The notes below the pieces were generated by a model that saw only the letters and a program-made list of their open reading frames with translations, did not search any database and was not told the origin of the DNA. 64,000 bases of DNA from a virus. Position 1 is the first letter of the stretch, and every line of letters starts with the position of its first letter. Location: the IMG/VR virus record IMGVR_UViG_3300032308_002092, positions 1 through 64,000 of that record; one strand, written 5' to 3'. A program made the translations under genes and the position numbers. Shown here piece after piece: positions 43,312 to 51,293 of the stretch.

Positions 43312-43736
43312 TGAGCTTAATCTCTTTTGCTAAAAATGGTCAGTGGCGCCTCAACAAATCAAGCGGTATCTCGCTGGACAAGATCAACCACTTCGAGGGA
43401 TCCGACCTTGCTCCCGCAGAGCATCACTACTCAGTGAACAAAGACGGCAACTCCATCGGTAGAGCTATAGTCTTCGACAAAGACCCTAAGTCTATACACG
43501 AAGCGGGTAGGACAGGTCCATCACTAAAAGATATTCGCCTCAAGCCAGAGCATCAGGGGCAAGGCCACAGCAAGCAGATCATAGACCAACTGACCGCAAT
43601 TCACGGTCCTCTTTCTTCCGACTCCAGGGGTAATATCTCTGCTGCGGGCAGCAAGATGTTCGACGCCTACGGTACAAAACACAAAGACAGCAATGGAACT
43701 AGTTTTCACGTGCTAGGAGACCATGATGCCAAGTAA
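43311..43736 (+). CDS. Small head-region protein, possible acetyltransferase-like fold, with NGQW motif
   Basis: 141 residues from ATG 43311 (TGATG overlap). It begins MSLISFAKNGQWRLNKSSG. The centre has IVFDKDPK...KDIRLKPEHQGQGHSKQIIDQL, which resembles the acetyl-CoA-binding motif A of GNAT enzymes (xxPxxQGQGxxxxxI). The rest of a GNAT fold is not clear, so this may be a degenerate or coincidental match. Confidence 0.55.
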   Translation: MSLISFAKNGQWRLNKSSGISLDKINHFEGSDLAPAEHHYSVNKDGNSIGRAIVFDKDPKSIHEAGRTGPSLKDIRLKPEHQGQGHSKQIIDQLTAIHGPLSSDSRGNISAAGSKMFDAYGTKHKDSNGTSFHVLGDHDAK

Positions 43737-44181
43737 GAAAGAACTGATCGCCGAGCACGAGAAACTAATCCCTGTGCTCCGAGAAGGTACAAAAGAAGAG
43801 CGCGAGAAGGAAGCCGACGAGCAGGAAGGCGAGCTCGCTGATATGAAGAAAGAGCAGCTGGTCTTTGCTAAAAACGGTCAATGGAGTTTAGTCAAGATGT
43901 CGAACTACGGTCCAAAAGGCGCTGGTCTCTATGACCCAGTGGTCAACTCTAAGCGTAAAGAGAACAACACGGGTCAATCTGTGGAAGATGCAGGCCGCAA
44001 CAAAAATGTCAAGGAATACACCAATATCCAAGGCACCGCCCAAGCACAGGCCAAAGCCCTTGCAGCCAAGCAAGCTAAACTTAACGCCAAGCAACCGGTG
44101 AAGACAGAGATCCCACCTGAGCTCAAGGCTAGGCTAGAGGCTGAGGCCAACAAGCCAAAAGAAAAAGAAAAGAAATCTTGA
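43723..44181 (+). CDS. Small head-region protein with internal NGQW motif
   Basis: 152 residues, overlapping the previous gene by 14 bases, with AGGAG upstream. Lys/Glu-rich helix at the N-terminus, then LVFAKNGQWSLVKMSN near 44-59, and a Lys/Ala-rich helical C-terminus. In the other head proteins the motif is at the extreme N-terminus; here a ~40-residue extension precedes it. An internal GTG-type start cannot be excluded. Confidence 0.6.
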   Translation: MMPSKKELIAEHEKLIPVLREGTKEEREKEADEQEGELADMKKEQLVFAKNGQWSLVKMSNYGPKGAGLYDPVVNSKRKENNTGQSVEDAGRNKNVKEYTNIQGTAQAQAKALAAKQAKLNAKQPVKTEIPPELKARLEAEANKPKEKEKKS

Positions 44182-44194
44182 CTCAAACGTCTGA

Positions 44195-44200
44195 TATAAT
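44195..44200 (+). promoter_or_regulatory. Promoter-like TGATATAAT
   Basis: CTGATATAATTTAG lies 63 bases before the ATG at 44263. It has the TGnTATAAT form. It marks the boundary between the head block and the fibre block. Confidence 0.5.
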
Positions 44201-44262
44201 TTAGGTACATTTGGGTGTTACAAGGGTAGCACCGTCAGGAAAATCGAGCATCGGAGTATGTG

Positions 44263-44844
44263 ATGTTGGAAAAACGCTTTTATGCGGTTCCTCCACAACT
44301 GTTAACCACCAATGGTAGCGTCAACGGTTTCATAACTATCGCAAATGCTTCGATTTTACTTAAAGTCAAGCAAATCGTTAACGTCACCGATACCCTTGGT
44401 AATCATAGAACTTATGAAGTAAAACGAGTAGACTTCCCGGATATCGTGTTCCTCGGGCCAATTGGCAAACCTATAGGCACTTACGATGATATGTCTGCCT
44501 ATACTACTGTCAATGGTGCCTTCCTTTTTGCTGATGAGCAGCAACGTACTAAAATTGCAGAGCAAGAGATACCTCGTGCAGTGTATGCTGAAGAGCCTAC
44601 TGTGGCAATTAGATCAACACTAGTTGATACTAGTGGGCGCAGTTATGGTACAGCGATTAATCCTATAAATATAACGGGTTCCGTATCGACAAGCGGTGGC
44701 TTGGTGTTCGACGATATTCAGTTAACTAGAGATAGCGATGGCGATATCACTAAGGCCGTGTATCGACTAGCCACTGTGCCTGTTCTAACTTACGACTTAT
44801 TTTACGACTCCAACAAAGATCTAATAGAGGTGATTAAATCATGA
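44263..44844 (+). CDS. Tail-fibre-region protein
   Basis: 193 residues; start ATG 44263 (or GTG 44260), after CGGAG. Beta-rich with Val/Thr/Asp and no charged tails. No family recognised. It is the first gene after the promoter at 44195 and is ATGA-overlapped with the next gene, so it probably belongs to the fibre operon. Confidence 0.6.
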   Translation: MLEKRFYAVPPQLLTTNGSVNGFITIANASILLKVKQIVNVTDTLGNHRTYEVKRVDFPDIVFLGPIGKPIGTYDDMSAYTTVNGAFLFADEQQRTKIAEQEIPRAVYAEEPTVAIRSTLVDTSGRSYGTAINPINITGSVSTSGGLVFDDIQLTRDSDGDITKAVYRLATVPVLTYDLFYDSNKDLIEVIKS

Positions 44845-45056
44845 CAGTAAAAGATAAGACCAAGATCGAGTTTAATGTGTTCAACCCGACGCAGCCATTT
44901 GACTTGGTGAAGGTTTTTAATGAAAATCGTATCGTTACTCATCAGTATACCCCAGCCGGAAGTAAGCGTGTGCAGTATGATACTTTCTCAAACACTTGGA
45001 TAGTAGAAGACCCACAGATAGTCGTAGATAATGATGGTAACGTTGTTGTTATTTAA
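44841..45056 (+). CDS. Small fibre-region protein
   Basis: 71 residues, beta-rich (TKIEFNVFNPTQPFDLVKVFN...), no recognised family. Coupled to the upstream gene by ATGA overlap. Confidence 0.6.
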   Translation: MTVKDKTKIEFNVFNPTQPFDLVKVFNENRIVTHQYTPAGSKRVQYDTFSNTWIVEDPQIVVDNDGNVVVI

Positions 45057-45076
45057 GGTATAGGCGGTAAACAACA

Positions 45077-46030
45077 ATGTCAAAGCATAACGCCTTAGAT
45101 TATAGCGATCTACATTCGCCGTCATCGCAGCAGATAGAGAACACATCAGGTGTTACGCTGCTAAGAGGTACTGTTGTAAGACTAACAGGCTTTGGCATAC
45201 AGTTCCCAACCGTAAACGTCGCCAACCCATTGGTGTCTTCTAATTTTGGCATTGCACAATCAGATATTCTCCCTGGCGACGTAGGCTTTGTCACTTGTAT
45301 TGGTCTAATGCGAGAGCTAGATACATCTGCTTTTGTTGTAGGAACACCGCTATACTCCACAACCGCTGGTGTGCTTTCATCCGTAGCACTAGGACCCATA
45401 GTCGCTAGTGTTTTAAAGCAAGACGCCATAGATGGTGTACTTTACGTAGTTGCTGCTGTCGATCTAACGAGCGGAGGTGCCGTACCATGGGACGTAAACG
45501 GTAACGGAGGCACCAACCCTGCCTCTAATTTCATCGGCACCACAGATTATCAAGGTCTTTCAGTAAGAACAAACAACATCGAAGCTGCTAGATTTACAGA
45601 GCAACAGCGTTTTGGCCTAGGTACTGCAACACCGGGCCTTCATTTTGAGCAGAGATCGCACTCATCTACTAACGCCTCGGGTCTTCAGACCGAGACGTTC
45701 TATCTCGAGACGAACTCTAACCTGCCGCAGACTGCTTACTCCCTGACACTCGCGAACCCTGAAGTCATGCGTTTTACATTTGAAGCTACTGCTAGAGCCA
45801 TCGATGGGTCTGGACGAGCGTTGTTTACTAGAACTGGGCTAGCATATAGAGAGTCATCAAACGTGCAGCTGCAGGGTGGTACTTGGGAAACCGACAACAC
45901 TATAAAGTCCAATAACGCTTATTCCGTGAGTTATCAGTTGGGTGTCTCGTCGATTACTTTTCGTGTTAAATCAGCAGTATCCAGTGAGACGCGGTGGACC
46001 GGAAGGGTTATAGTACAGCGCGTGGTATGA
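45077..46030 (+). CDS. Tail fibre protein
   Basis: 317 residues. The N-terminal half (ALDYSDLHSPSSQQIENTSGVTLLRGTVVRL...) resembles fibre/baseplate attachment modules. A Gly/Asn-rich hinge near 135-150 follows. The C-terminal ~120 residues form a beta-sandwich-like domain (SYSLTLANPEVMRFTFEATARAID...). Overall composition is typical of fibres. No catalytic motif. Confidence 0.6.
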   Translation: MSKHNALDYSDLHSPSSQQIENTSGVTLLRGTVVRLTGFGIQFPTVNVANPLVSSNFGIAQSDILPGDVGFVTCIGLMRELDTSAFVVGTPLYSTTAGVLSSVALGPIVASVLKQDAIDGVLYVVAAVDLTSGGAVPWDVNGNGGTNPASNFIGTTDYQGLSVRTNNIEAARFTEQQRFGLGTATPGLHFEQRSHSSTNASGLQTETFYLETNSNLPQTAYSLTLANPEVMRFTFEATARAIDGSGRALFTRTGLAYRESSNVQLQGGTWETDNTIKSNNAYSVSYQLGVSSITFRVKSAVSSETRWTGRVIVQRVV

Positions 46031-46031
46031 T
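46026..46031 (+). promoter_or_regulatory. Promoter-like TGGTATGAT
   Basis: CGTGGTATGATAC lies 36 bases before the ATG at 46067 and overlaps the end of the previous gene. One mismatch to TGGTATAAT. Confidence 0.4.
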
Positions 46032-46066
46032 ACTAGTACCAGTTTTAATTAAAAAGAGGTGTGTAT

Positions 46067-48079
46067 ATGGCTATTATAACAGGTAGAATTACAGTAAACG
46101 AAAAGCAGATTCTCGAAGTAGATGCTGTCCCCTCCTCTGGCGGCGGTACATCGGCGGAAATCGGTTCGTTGGCCATGTTTACGACCGGCTCTGTGGGTAC
46201 GGTCTACATAAAGACTGGAGCTGCAGATACAGCATGGGACCAGGTCTCAACATCTACCGCTTCCGGTACCATCGAAGCGGGTGTAGCTGGGCGCCTAGCT
46301 CTATATCCAGCTTCTGGCAATACACTTAACGATCAATATACTCAAAACTCTCAGCTTATTGACGTTAATATCGCGCCGCAAGGCACTAGAAGTGCTGCTA
46401 TAGCCTACACCATCCCCAATCCTGGAGATGCGGTAACTGCTGCCTCCTTTGTATTGACCGAAGGTGCTACAACTATTAATGGCGCCTTAACTCTAACTAG
46501 TCCTCTAGCGATGTCAGGCCAAGGCATTACTGGACTTGCGAATCCGATCAGTGCGCAAGATGCTTCGACTAAGTTTTATGTCGACTCCGTTGCGCAAGGT
46601 TTAACTTGGAAAAACTCTGTTCGCGCTTCTACAACTGCAGCAATCACGCTTTCGGGTGCTCAGACGATTGACGGCGTGTCGGTAATTGCTGGAGATCGAG
46701 TACTAGTTAAAAACCAAGGATCTGCAATCGCAAACGGTATATACGTCGCAGCCGCTGGCGCTTGGTCTCGCTCTTTGGATATGGATGGTGGTACAGAAGC
46801 TATTGGTGCCGCTGTATTCGTAGAAGAAGGTACTACAAACGGAGATACAGCGTGGGTCCAGGTAACTGATGCTCCTGCGACTATCGGTACCGATCCGCTT
46901 GTTTTTACTCAGTTTGCCGGTGCTGGTACTTATACCGCGGGCAACGGCTTGTCTTTGACAGGTACTCAGTTCGCTGTAAACCTTGCTTCCGCATCTGGCT
47001 TGACCTTTACCTCTGGCGCTCTAGACCATCTACTAGATGGTTCTACGCTATCTAAGTCCGCTTCTGGACTTCGCGTTGCTCTTCTTGGAATTACAAATGC
47101 GGAAGTCTCAGCATCAGCCGCGATTGCAAGATCTAAGCTTGCTTCTGGAACCGCTGACCATGTCTTGATCAATGATGGCTCAGGCGTGATGAGCTCAGAA
47201 GCCCAGCTCGCACTTACACGTGGCGGTACTAACGCCTCGCTTACTGCTGTAGATGGTGGAATCGTTTACTCTGGTGCATCTGCTCTAGCGATCTCAGCTG
47301 CTGGTACTTCTGGTCAAGCTCTCATCTCTGGAGGCGCTGGCGCCCCTACATGGTTCTCTGGCACTGGCGTGGTCAAAGCGACTTCTGGTGTTCTGTCTGT
47401 CGGCAATGTATCCCTTACGACAGAAGTTTCTGGTATCCTGCCAGTCGCAAATGGCGGCACCAACTCCAGTACGGCTCTAAACAGCAACCGTTTCATGGTC
47501 TCAAGCGGTGGTGCAATCGTTGAATCGGCTGCTATCACTGCTGGTCACGTAATCTATGCAAACACAAATGGACTTCCAGCGGGTTCTGCTAACCACTTCT
47601 GGGACAACGCGAACTCTAGGCTTGGTATTGGTATTGCCGCTCCTACTCAGACACTACATGTAGTAGGAAATACTTTATTTGGAACCGGTTCTGCATTCCT
47701 TCACCAAGCGGTTTCTGGCATTACTTGGCGCGAGCAGCAGGCTACAGTTGATACCGTTAATGCTACTGTTGTCTCACTTGATACTTTTACGGTACCCACT
47801 GATACAGTTGTTCTAGTAGAGTTCCGTGTGATCGGTCGTAGAACTGGCGGTATCGGCGGTACCGTTGGTGATTCATCTACGTACGTCAGAACAGCCCGTG
47901 TCCGCAACGTAGGTGGAACGCTTACAATTCTAAATCTGCAGTCTGACTACACGTCCGAAAGCGTCCCTGCAACTAACTGCACAATCGATGTTTCCGGTGC
48001 TGACCTACGCTGCCGTGTAACAGGCCCTGCTACAGCAGACTATACCTGGTTCTCACACGCTAAGATTCTAAACGGATAA
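46067..48079 (+). CDS. Long tail fibre protein
   Basis: 670 residues from ATG 46067 after GAGG. The N-terminus MAIITGRITVNEKQI...GSLAMFTTGSVGTVYIKTGAADTAWDQV is homologous to the next product (48158). A central Gly/Ala/Ser/Thr-rich shaft includes LTWKNSVRASTTAAITLSG...AGDRVLVKNQ, a fibre module. The C-terminal ~110 residues have a TARVRNVGGTLTIL beta domain, likely trimerisation or receptor binding. Confidence 0.7.
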   Translation: MAIITGRITVNEKQILEVDAVPSSGGGTSAEIGSLAMFTTGSVGTVYIKTGAADTAWDQVSTSTASGTIEAGVAGRLALYPASGNTLNDQYTQNSQLIDVNIAPQGTRSAAIAYTIPNPGDAVTAASFVLTEGATTINGALTLTSPLAMSGQGITGLANPISAQDASTKFYVDSVAQGLTWKNSVRASTTAAITLSGAQTIDGVSVIAGDRVLVKNQGSAIANGIYVAAAGAWSRSLDMDGGTEAIGAAVFVEEGTTNGDTAWVQVTDAPATIGTDPLVFTQFAGAGTYTAGNGLSLTGTQFAVNLASASGLTFTSGALDHLLDGSTLSKSASGLRVALLGITNAEVSASAAIARSKLASGTADHVLINDGSGVMSSEAQLALTRGGTNASLTAVDGGIVYSGASALAISAAGTSGQALISGGAGAPTWFSGTGVVKATSGVLSVGNVSLTTEVSGILPVANGGTNSSTALNSNRFMVSSGGAIVESAAITAGHVIYANTNGLPAGSANHFWDNANSRLGIGIAAPTQTLHVVGNTLFGTGSAFLHQAVSGITWREQQATVDTVNATVVSLDTFTVPTDTVVLVEFRVIGRRTGGIGGTVGDSSTYVRTARVRNVGGTLTILNLQSDYTSESVPATNCTIDVSGADLRCRVTGPATADYTWFSHAKILNG

Positions 48080-48091
48080 GTCGTGGACTGA

Positions 48092-48131
48092 GTGCAACTT
48101 ACTGTGGTATAATACTTACAGTAAGTTGCAC
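48092..48131 (+). promoter_or_regulatory. Perfect 14-bp inverted repeat around an extended -10 promoter
   Basis: GTGCAACTTACTGT (48092-48105) and ACAGTAAGTTGCAC (48118-48131) are perfect inverted repeats. The 12-base loop holds TATAAT (48108-48113) of TGTGGTATAAT. It could be an operator around a promoter, or a terminator-like stem; no T run follows. Confidence 0.7.
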
Positions 48132-48157
48132 CATTATTTCGCGATAGGTTTAAGTAA

Positions 48158-48592
48158 ATGGCCATATTAGGACAAATTACAGTAAACGAAATCTCAGTAG
48201 CAGAGCTAGACCAAAGCCCGCTAGTAGATCCCATTTCTCTACCAATCGGCTCGCTCGGCATAGATACCGTTACGGGTATCGTGTATTCTAAGATTGGCCC
48301 ACTAGATTCAGACTGGACGGAGCTTGGTTCTGCTGGCGCAGTTACTAGAGTTGGCTCCACTAATGACCGTAGAATCGCAATATGGGATGGTGACGACCTT
48401 GATACTATAAAAAACAGTAAGGCCGAGGTTCAAATCGGCGGAGCTATACAAGCGCAGTCATTCGTAGGTAGAAAAGAAATCGACGACATCGTTTTGATAC
48501 CAAGTAAGCATTATGTGATAAGCTCTGGTATAACTATCATGCCAACAGGGTCAGTAACTATCGATGTCGATAGTGAGTTAATAATAATATAA
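48158..48592 (+). CDS. Small fibre-associated protein
   Basis: 144 residues. The first ~55 (MAILGQITVNEISVAEL...IGSLGIDTVTGIVYSKIGPLDSDWTEL) match the N-terminus of the 46067 fibre, suggesting a shared attachment module. The rest is a short beta-rich domain. Could be a chaperone or short fibre. Follows the inverted-repeat promoter. Confidence 0.6.
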   Translation: MAILGQITVNEISVAELDQSPLVDPISLPIGSLGIDTVTGIVYSKIGPLDSDWTELGSAGAVTRVGSTNDRRIAIWDGDDLDTIKNSKAEVQIGGAIQAQSFVGRKEIDDIVLIPSKHYVISSGITIMPTGSVTIDVDSELIII

Positions 48593-48601
48593 GGAGGCCG
48601 T

Positions 48602-50059
48602 ATGGCCACAACACCCCCAGGAGCACTAGGTTTTGCGCAACTAAGCACATCTCCATCTGCGCCACCTGCTGGTTACTGTATCATTTATTCAAAAACAGAC
48701 AATATCTTGTACCTTCAAGATTCTGCTGGGATAGAAGTTGCATTGGGTTCCGCAAGTGGAATCACGGCTCTAACTGGTGAGGCTACAGCTACTGGACCAG
48801 GATCAGCAGCAATAACTCTATCAAACTCTGCGGTGATCGGAAAGGTCCTTACAGGATTCGTTTCTGGACCTAATAGTGTAGTCTTAGCTACAGATTCTAT
48901 TCTACAAGCGGTTCAGAAACTACAAGGGCAGATATCAGCTACTTCTGGTGCGGCGATCACCTCTCTTACAGGCGATGTAACGGGAACTGGGCCAGGAGCC
49001 ACAGCCGCAACCGTTGCTTTTGTAGGCGGTAAATCTGCAGCCAGCGTAGCTACTTCAGTAGATGATACGCAGGATGCAACTTCAATCAATACTGCTTCAA
49101 GAATAGTTAAGCGAGATGCTTCAGGTAACTTTGCCGCAAATGTGATCACAGCTTCTCTTACTGGTGACGTTACTGGTAACGTTACTGGTAACGTTACAGG
49201 ATCAGCTGGGTCTTTTACAGGAGCCCTAGCAGGCGATGTAACTGGGCTTCAGGGATCTACGGCCATTGCATCATCTGTAGTCACCGGTAAATTGCTTACG
49301 GGTTTAGTTGCTGGTGCTAATACACCCATCGTCGCTACTGATAGTTTACTAACAGCTTTTGCTAATCTCCAGGCTCAAGTGACTGCAACCTCTGGTGCTG
49401 CAATCACGGCTCTCTCTGGAGACGTGGTCGCAACAGGACCAGGCTCGGTTGCTTCTACTATCCAGGCGAACGTTGTTAGTAACAGCAAATTATCACAAAT
49501 GCCAACCCTTACCTTTAAGGGTAACAATACTGGATCTACTGCAGACCCACTTGATTTGACTGTATCTCAAGTTACCTCTGTTTTAAACAACGCCGCTCTA
49601 CCCGTGCAGATCGGTACATCTAACTTTGCTGGTGCTTCTCAGTATCTTGCTCTAGCAGACCACGTTCATAGCCATGGTAATCAAACTGTGGGCACGTTGC
49701 ACGCGGCCGCAACTGGATCAGTGAATGGCTTCATGTCTTCCGCTGACAAGACTAAGCTGGATGCGTCAACTAGCGATAACACTGTTTCAACTATTGTGCA
49801 AAGAAGTGCGGCAGGTCTGGTTGAACTCACGACCCAGCAACTGAACGGATCAACATCTGGTAATGTGCAGCTGAAAGCAGCAGATACCACGACATCCTAT
49901 GTTTTAAAATTTCCATCAGTACAAGGTCCTGCAGGTACTTATCTATCCAACGATGGAGCGGGTAACCTATCCTGGTCAACCGCTGTGGTTAATATTGACG
50001 GTGGTAGATCTGATTCTGTATTTGTAATTGGGGCCAACATTGTTGGCGGAACGCCTTAA
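48602..50059 (+). CDS. Tail fibre protein with repeated modules
   Basis: 485 residues. It begins PGALGFAQLSTSPSAPPAGYCIIYSKTDNILYLQDSAG, a fibre N-terminal module. The shaft has repeated segments (SATSGAAITSLTGDVTGTGPG, ATSGAAITALSGDVVATGPG and GKLLTGLVAGANTPIVATDSLL). The C-terminus DGGRSDSVFVIGANIVGGTP resembles fibre C-terminal caps. GAGG ribosome binding site. Confidence 0.7.
   Translation: MATTPPGALGFAQLSTSPSAPPAGYCIIYSKTDNILYLQDSAGIEVALGSASGITALTGEATATGPGSAAITLSNSAVIGKVLTGFVSGPNSVVLATDSILQAVQKLQGQISATSGAAITSLTGDVTGTGPGATAATVAFVGGKSAASVATSVDDTQDATSINTASRIVKRDASGNFAANVITASLTGDVTGNVTGNVTGSAGSFTGALAGDVTGLQGSTAIASSVVTGKLLTGLVAGANTPIVATDSLLTAFANLQAQVTATSGAAITALSGDVVATGPGSVASTIQANVVSNSKLSQMPTLTFKGNNTGSTADPLDLTVSQVTSVLNNAALPVQIGTSNFAGASQYLALADHVHSHGNQTVGTLHAAATGSVNGFMSSADKTKLDASTSDNTVSTIVQRSAAGLVELTTQQLNGSTSGNVQLKAADTTTSYVLKFPSVQGPAGTYLSNDGAGNLSWSTAVVNIDGGRSDSVFVIGANIVGGTP
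49158..49193 (+). repeat. 12-bp tandem repeat in the fibre gene
   Basis: TTACTGGTGACG is followed by two perfect copies of TTACTGGTAACG, encoding (T)GDVTGNVTGNVTG. It may allow length variation of the fibre shaft by slippage or recombination. Confidence 0.6.
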
Positions 50060-50068
50060 GGAGAAAAT

Positions 50069-51292
50069 ATGCCCGCAGTAAGCGTAATACAACTGAGAAG
50101 AGCGACGGCAGCTCAATGGTCTAGTGCTAACCCAATCTTAGCCATTGGTGAGCTTGGATACGAGACAGACACCAACACCTACAAAGTGGGTGATGGCTCA
50201 ACTGCTTGGTCTTCATTATCCTATGGTGGGTTGGTTGGTCCGCAGCAAACAGAGGTGTTGGAAAGCTACGGCGATGGCTCTGATGGTGACGTAACTGTCT
50301 CATCAGGTGTTACTACCTTAGTTAGGGACACTTACTATAACAATCTAACTATCTCTGGTACTGGAAGTATTTTTACAAACGGTTGGAGAATATTCGTAAA
50401 AGGCACCCTAGATATATCGGCTGCCCCTGCCGGCGCGATAAACTGGAACGGAAACAACGGAAGCAACGCAACTACTTCGGCTGGCGCAAGCGGCGGCGCT
50501 GCTGTTACTGGAATAACAGTTGGAAGTACTTCAGGGGGCGGCACAGGAGCAAGCACGGGAAGTAACGCTGCTGGAGGAACAGGCACTTCGGTTTCATCAA
50601 TCGGATTGGGTAACGGCGGTGCGGGAGGAGGCGGCGGCGCTGGCGGTGCTGGTGCTGCTGGTGGTGCAAACGCTGGCGGAGCATCTACTGTGGGTGGTGC
50701 GATTACTGCAAGTTTTCCAATTAGACGCTATGAAACTGAGCTTATTAGAGGAACGGCCTTGATACCTGGCGGCAACGCCGGCCGAGGTGGATCTGGTGCA
50801 GGATCCGATAGCTCTGCAGGTGGCCGTAACGCTGGCGCTGGTGGAGGAGGAGCTAGTGGAGGAGTTGTTGCTGTCTGGGCAAAAACTATAAATCGAGGCG
50901 CTTCTACTGCTGTTGGTGCAATTAGAGCAAACGGCGGTAACGGTGGTAACGCAGCAAACGCTGCTGCTGGTATCACTGGTGGTGGCGGTGGTGGTGGTGG
51001 CGGCGGTGGCGGTTGGGTGTTCATTCAATACGATTCTCTTACAGGCACTTCTGCCACTAACGCAGTTACTGCAAATGGCGGTACAGGCGGCAACGGTGGC
51101 AACGGTTTGGGCGTCGGTGCAGCCGGAGGAACTGGTGGCCAAGGTGGTTCGGGCGGAAGAGTTACTCTACTAAACGTAAGAACGTCTACTGGCTCTGAGC
51201 TTGTAGGAACAGCAGGATCTGCCGGTAGTGGACCTTCAGGGTTAACAGGTGGTTCCGGCGGAGCTGGAAACTTAGCACAGGTGAATTTATAA
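50069..51292 (+). CDS. Glycine-rich adhesin with Mtd-like N-terminus
   Basis: 407 residues. The first ~55 (IQLRRATAAQWSSANPILAIGELGYETDTNTYKVGDGSTAWSSLSY) match the Mtd N-terminal fibre/tip module. A short conserved linker (DGDVTVSSGVTTLVRDTYYNNLTISGTG) leads to Gly-rich blocks (GGxGG runs) from about 125, as in polyglycine-sandwich receptor-binding adhesins. Paralogue of the next gene. Confidence 0.7.
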   Translation: MPAVSVIQLRRATAAQWSSANPILAIGELGYETDTNTYKVGDGSTAWSSLSYGGLVGPQQTEVLESYGDGSDGDVTVSSGVTTLVRDTYYNNLTISGTGSIFTNGWRIFVKGTLDISAAPAGAINWNGNNGSNATTSAGASGGAAVTGITVGSTSGGGTGASTGSNAAGGTGTSVSSIGLGNGGAGGGGGAGGAGAAGGANAGGASTVGGAITASFPIRRYETELIRGTALIPGGNAGRGGSGAGSDSSAGGRNAGAGGGGASGGVVAVWAKTINRGASTAVGAIRANGGNGGNAANAAAGITGGGGGGGGGGGGWVFIQYDSLTGTSATNAVTANGGTGGNGGNGLGVGAAGGTGGQGGSGGRVTLLNVRTSTGSELVGTAGSAGSGPSGLTGGSGGAGNLAQVNL

Positions 51293-51293
51293 T

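Noticed and set aside
50597-51142. Long open frames opposite the glycine-rich adhesin genes (also 51554-51913 and 52103-52375)
   Set aside because: They are Cys/Thr/Ser- or Pro-rich shadows of GGN/GCN codons on the other strand, with no ribosome binding sites.
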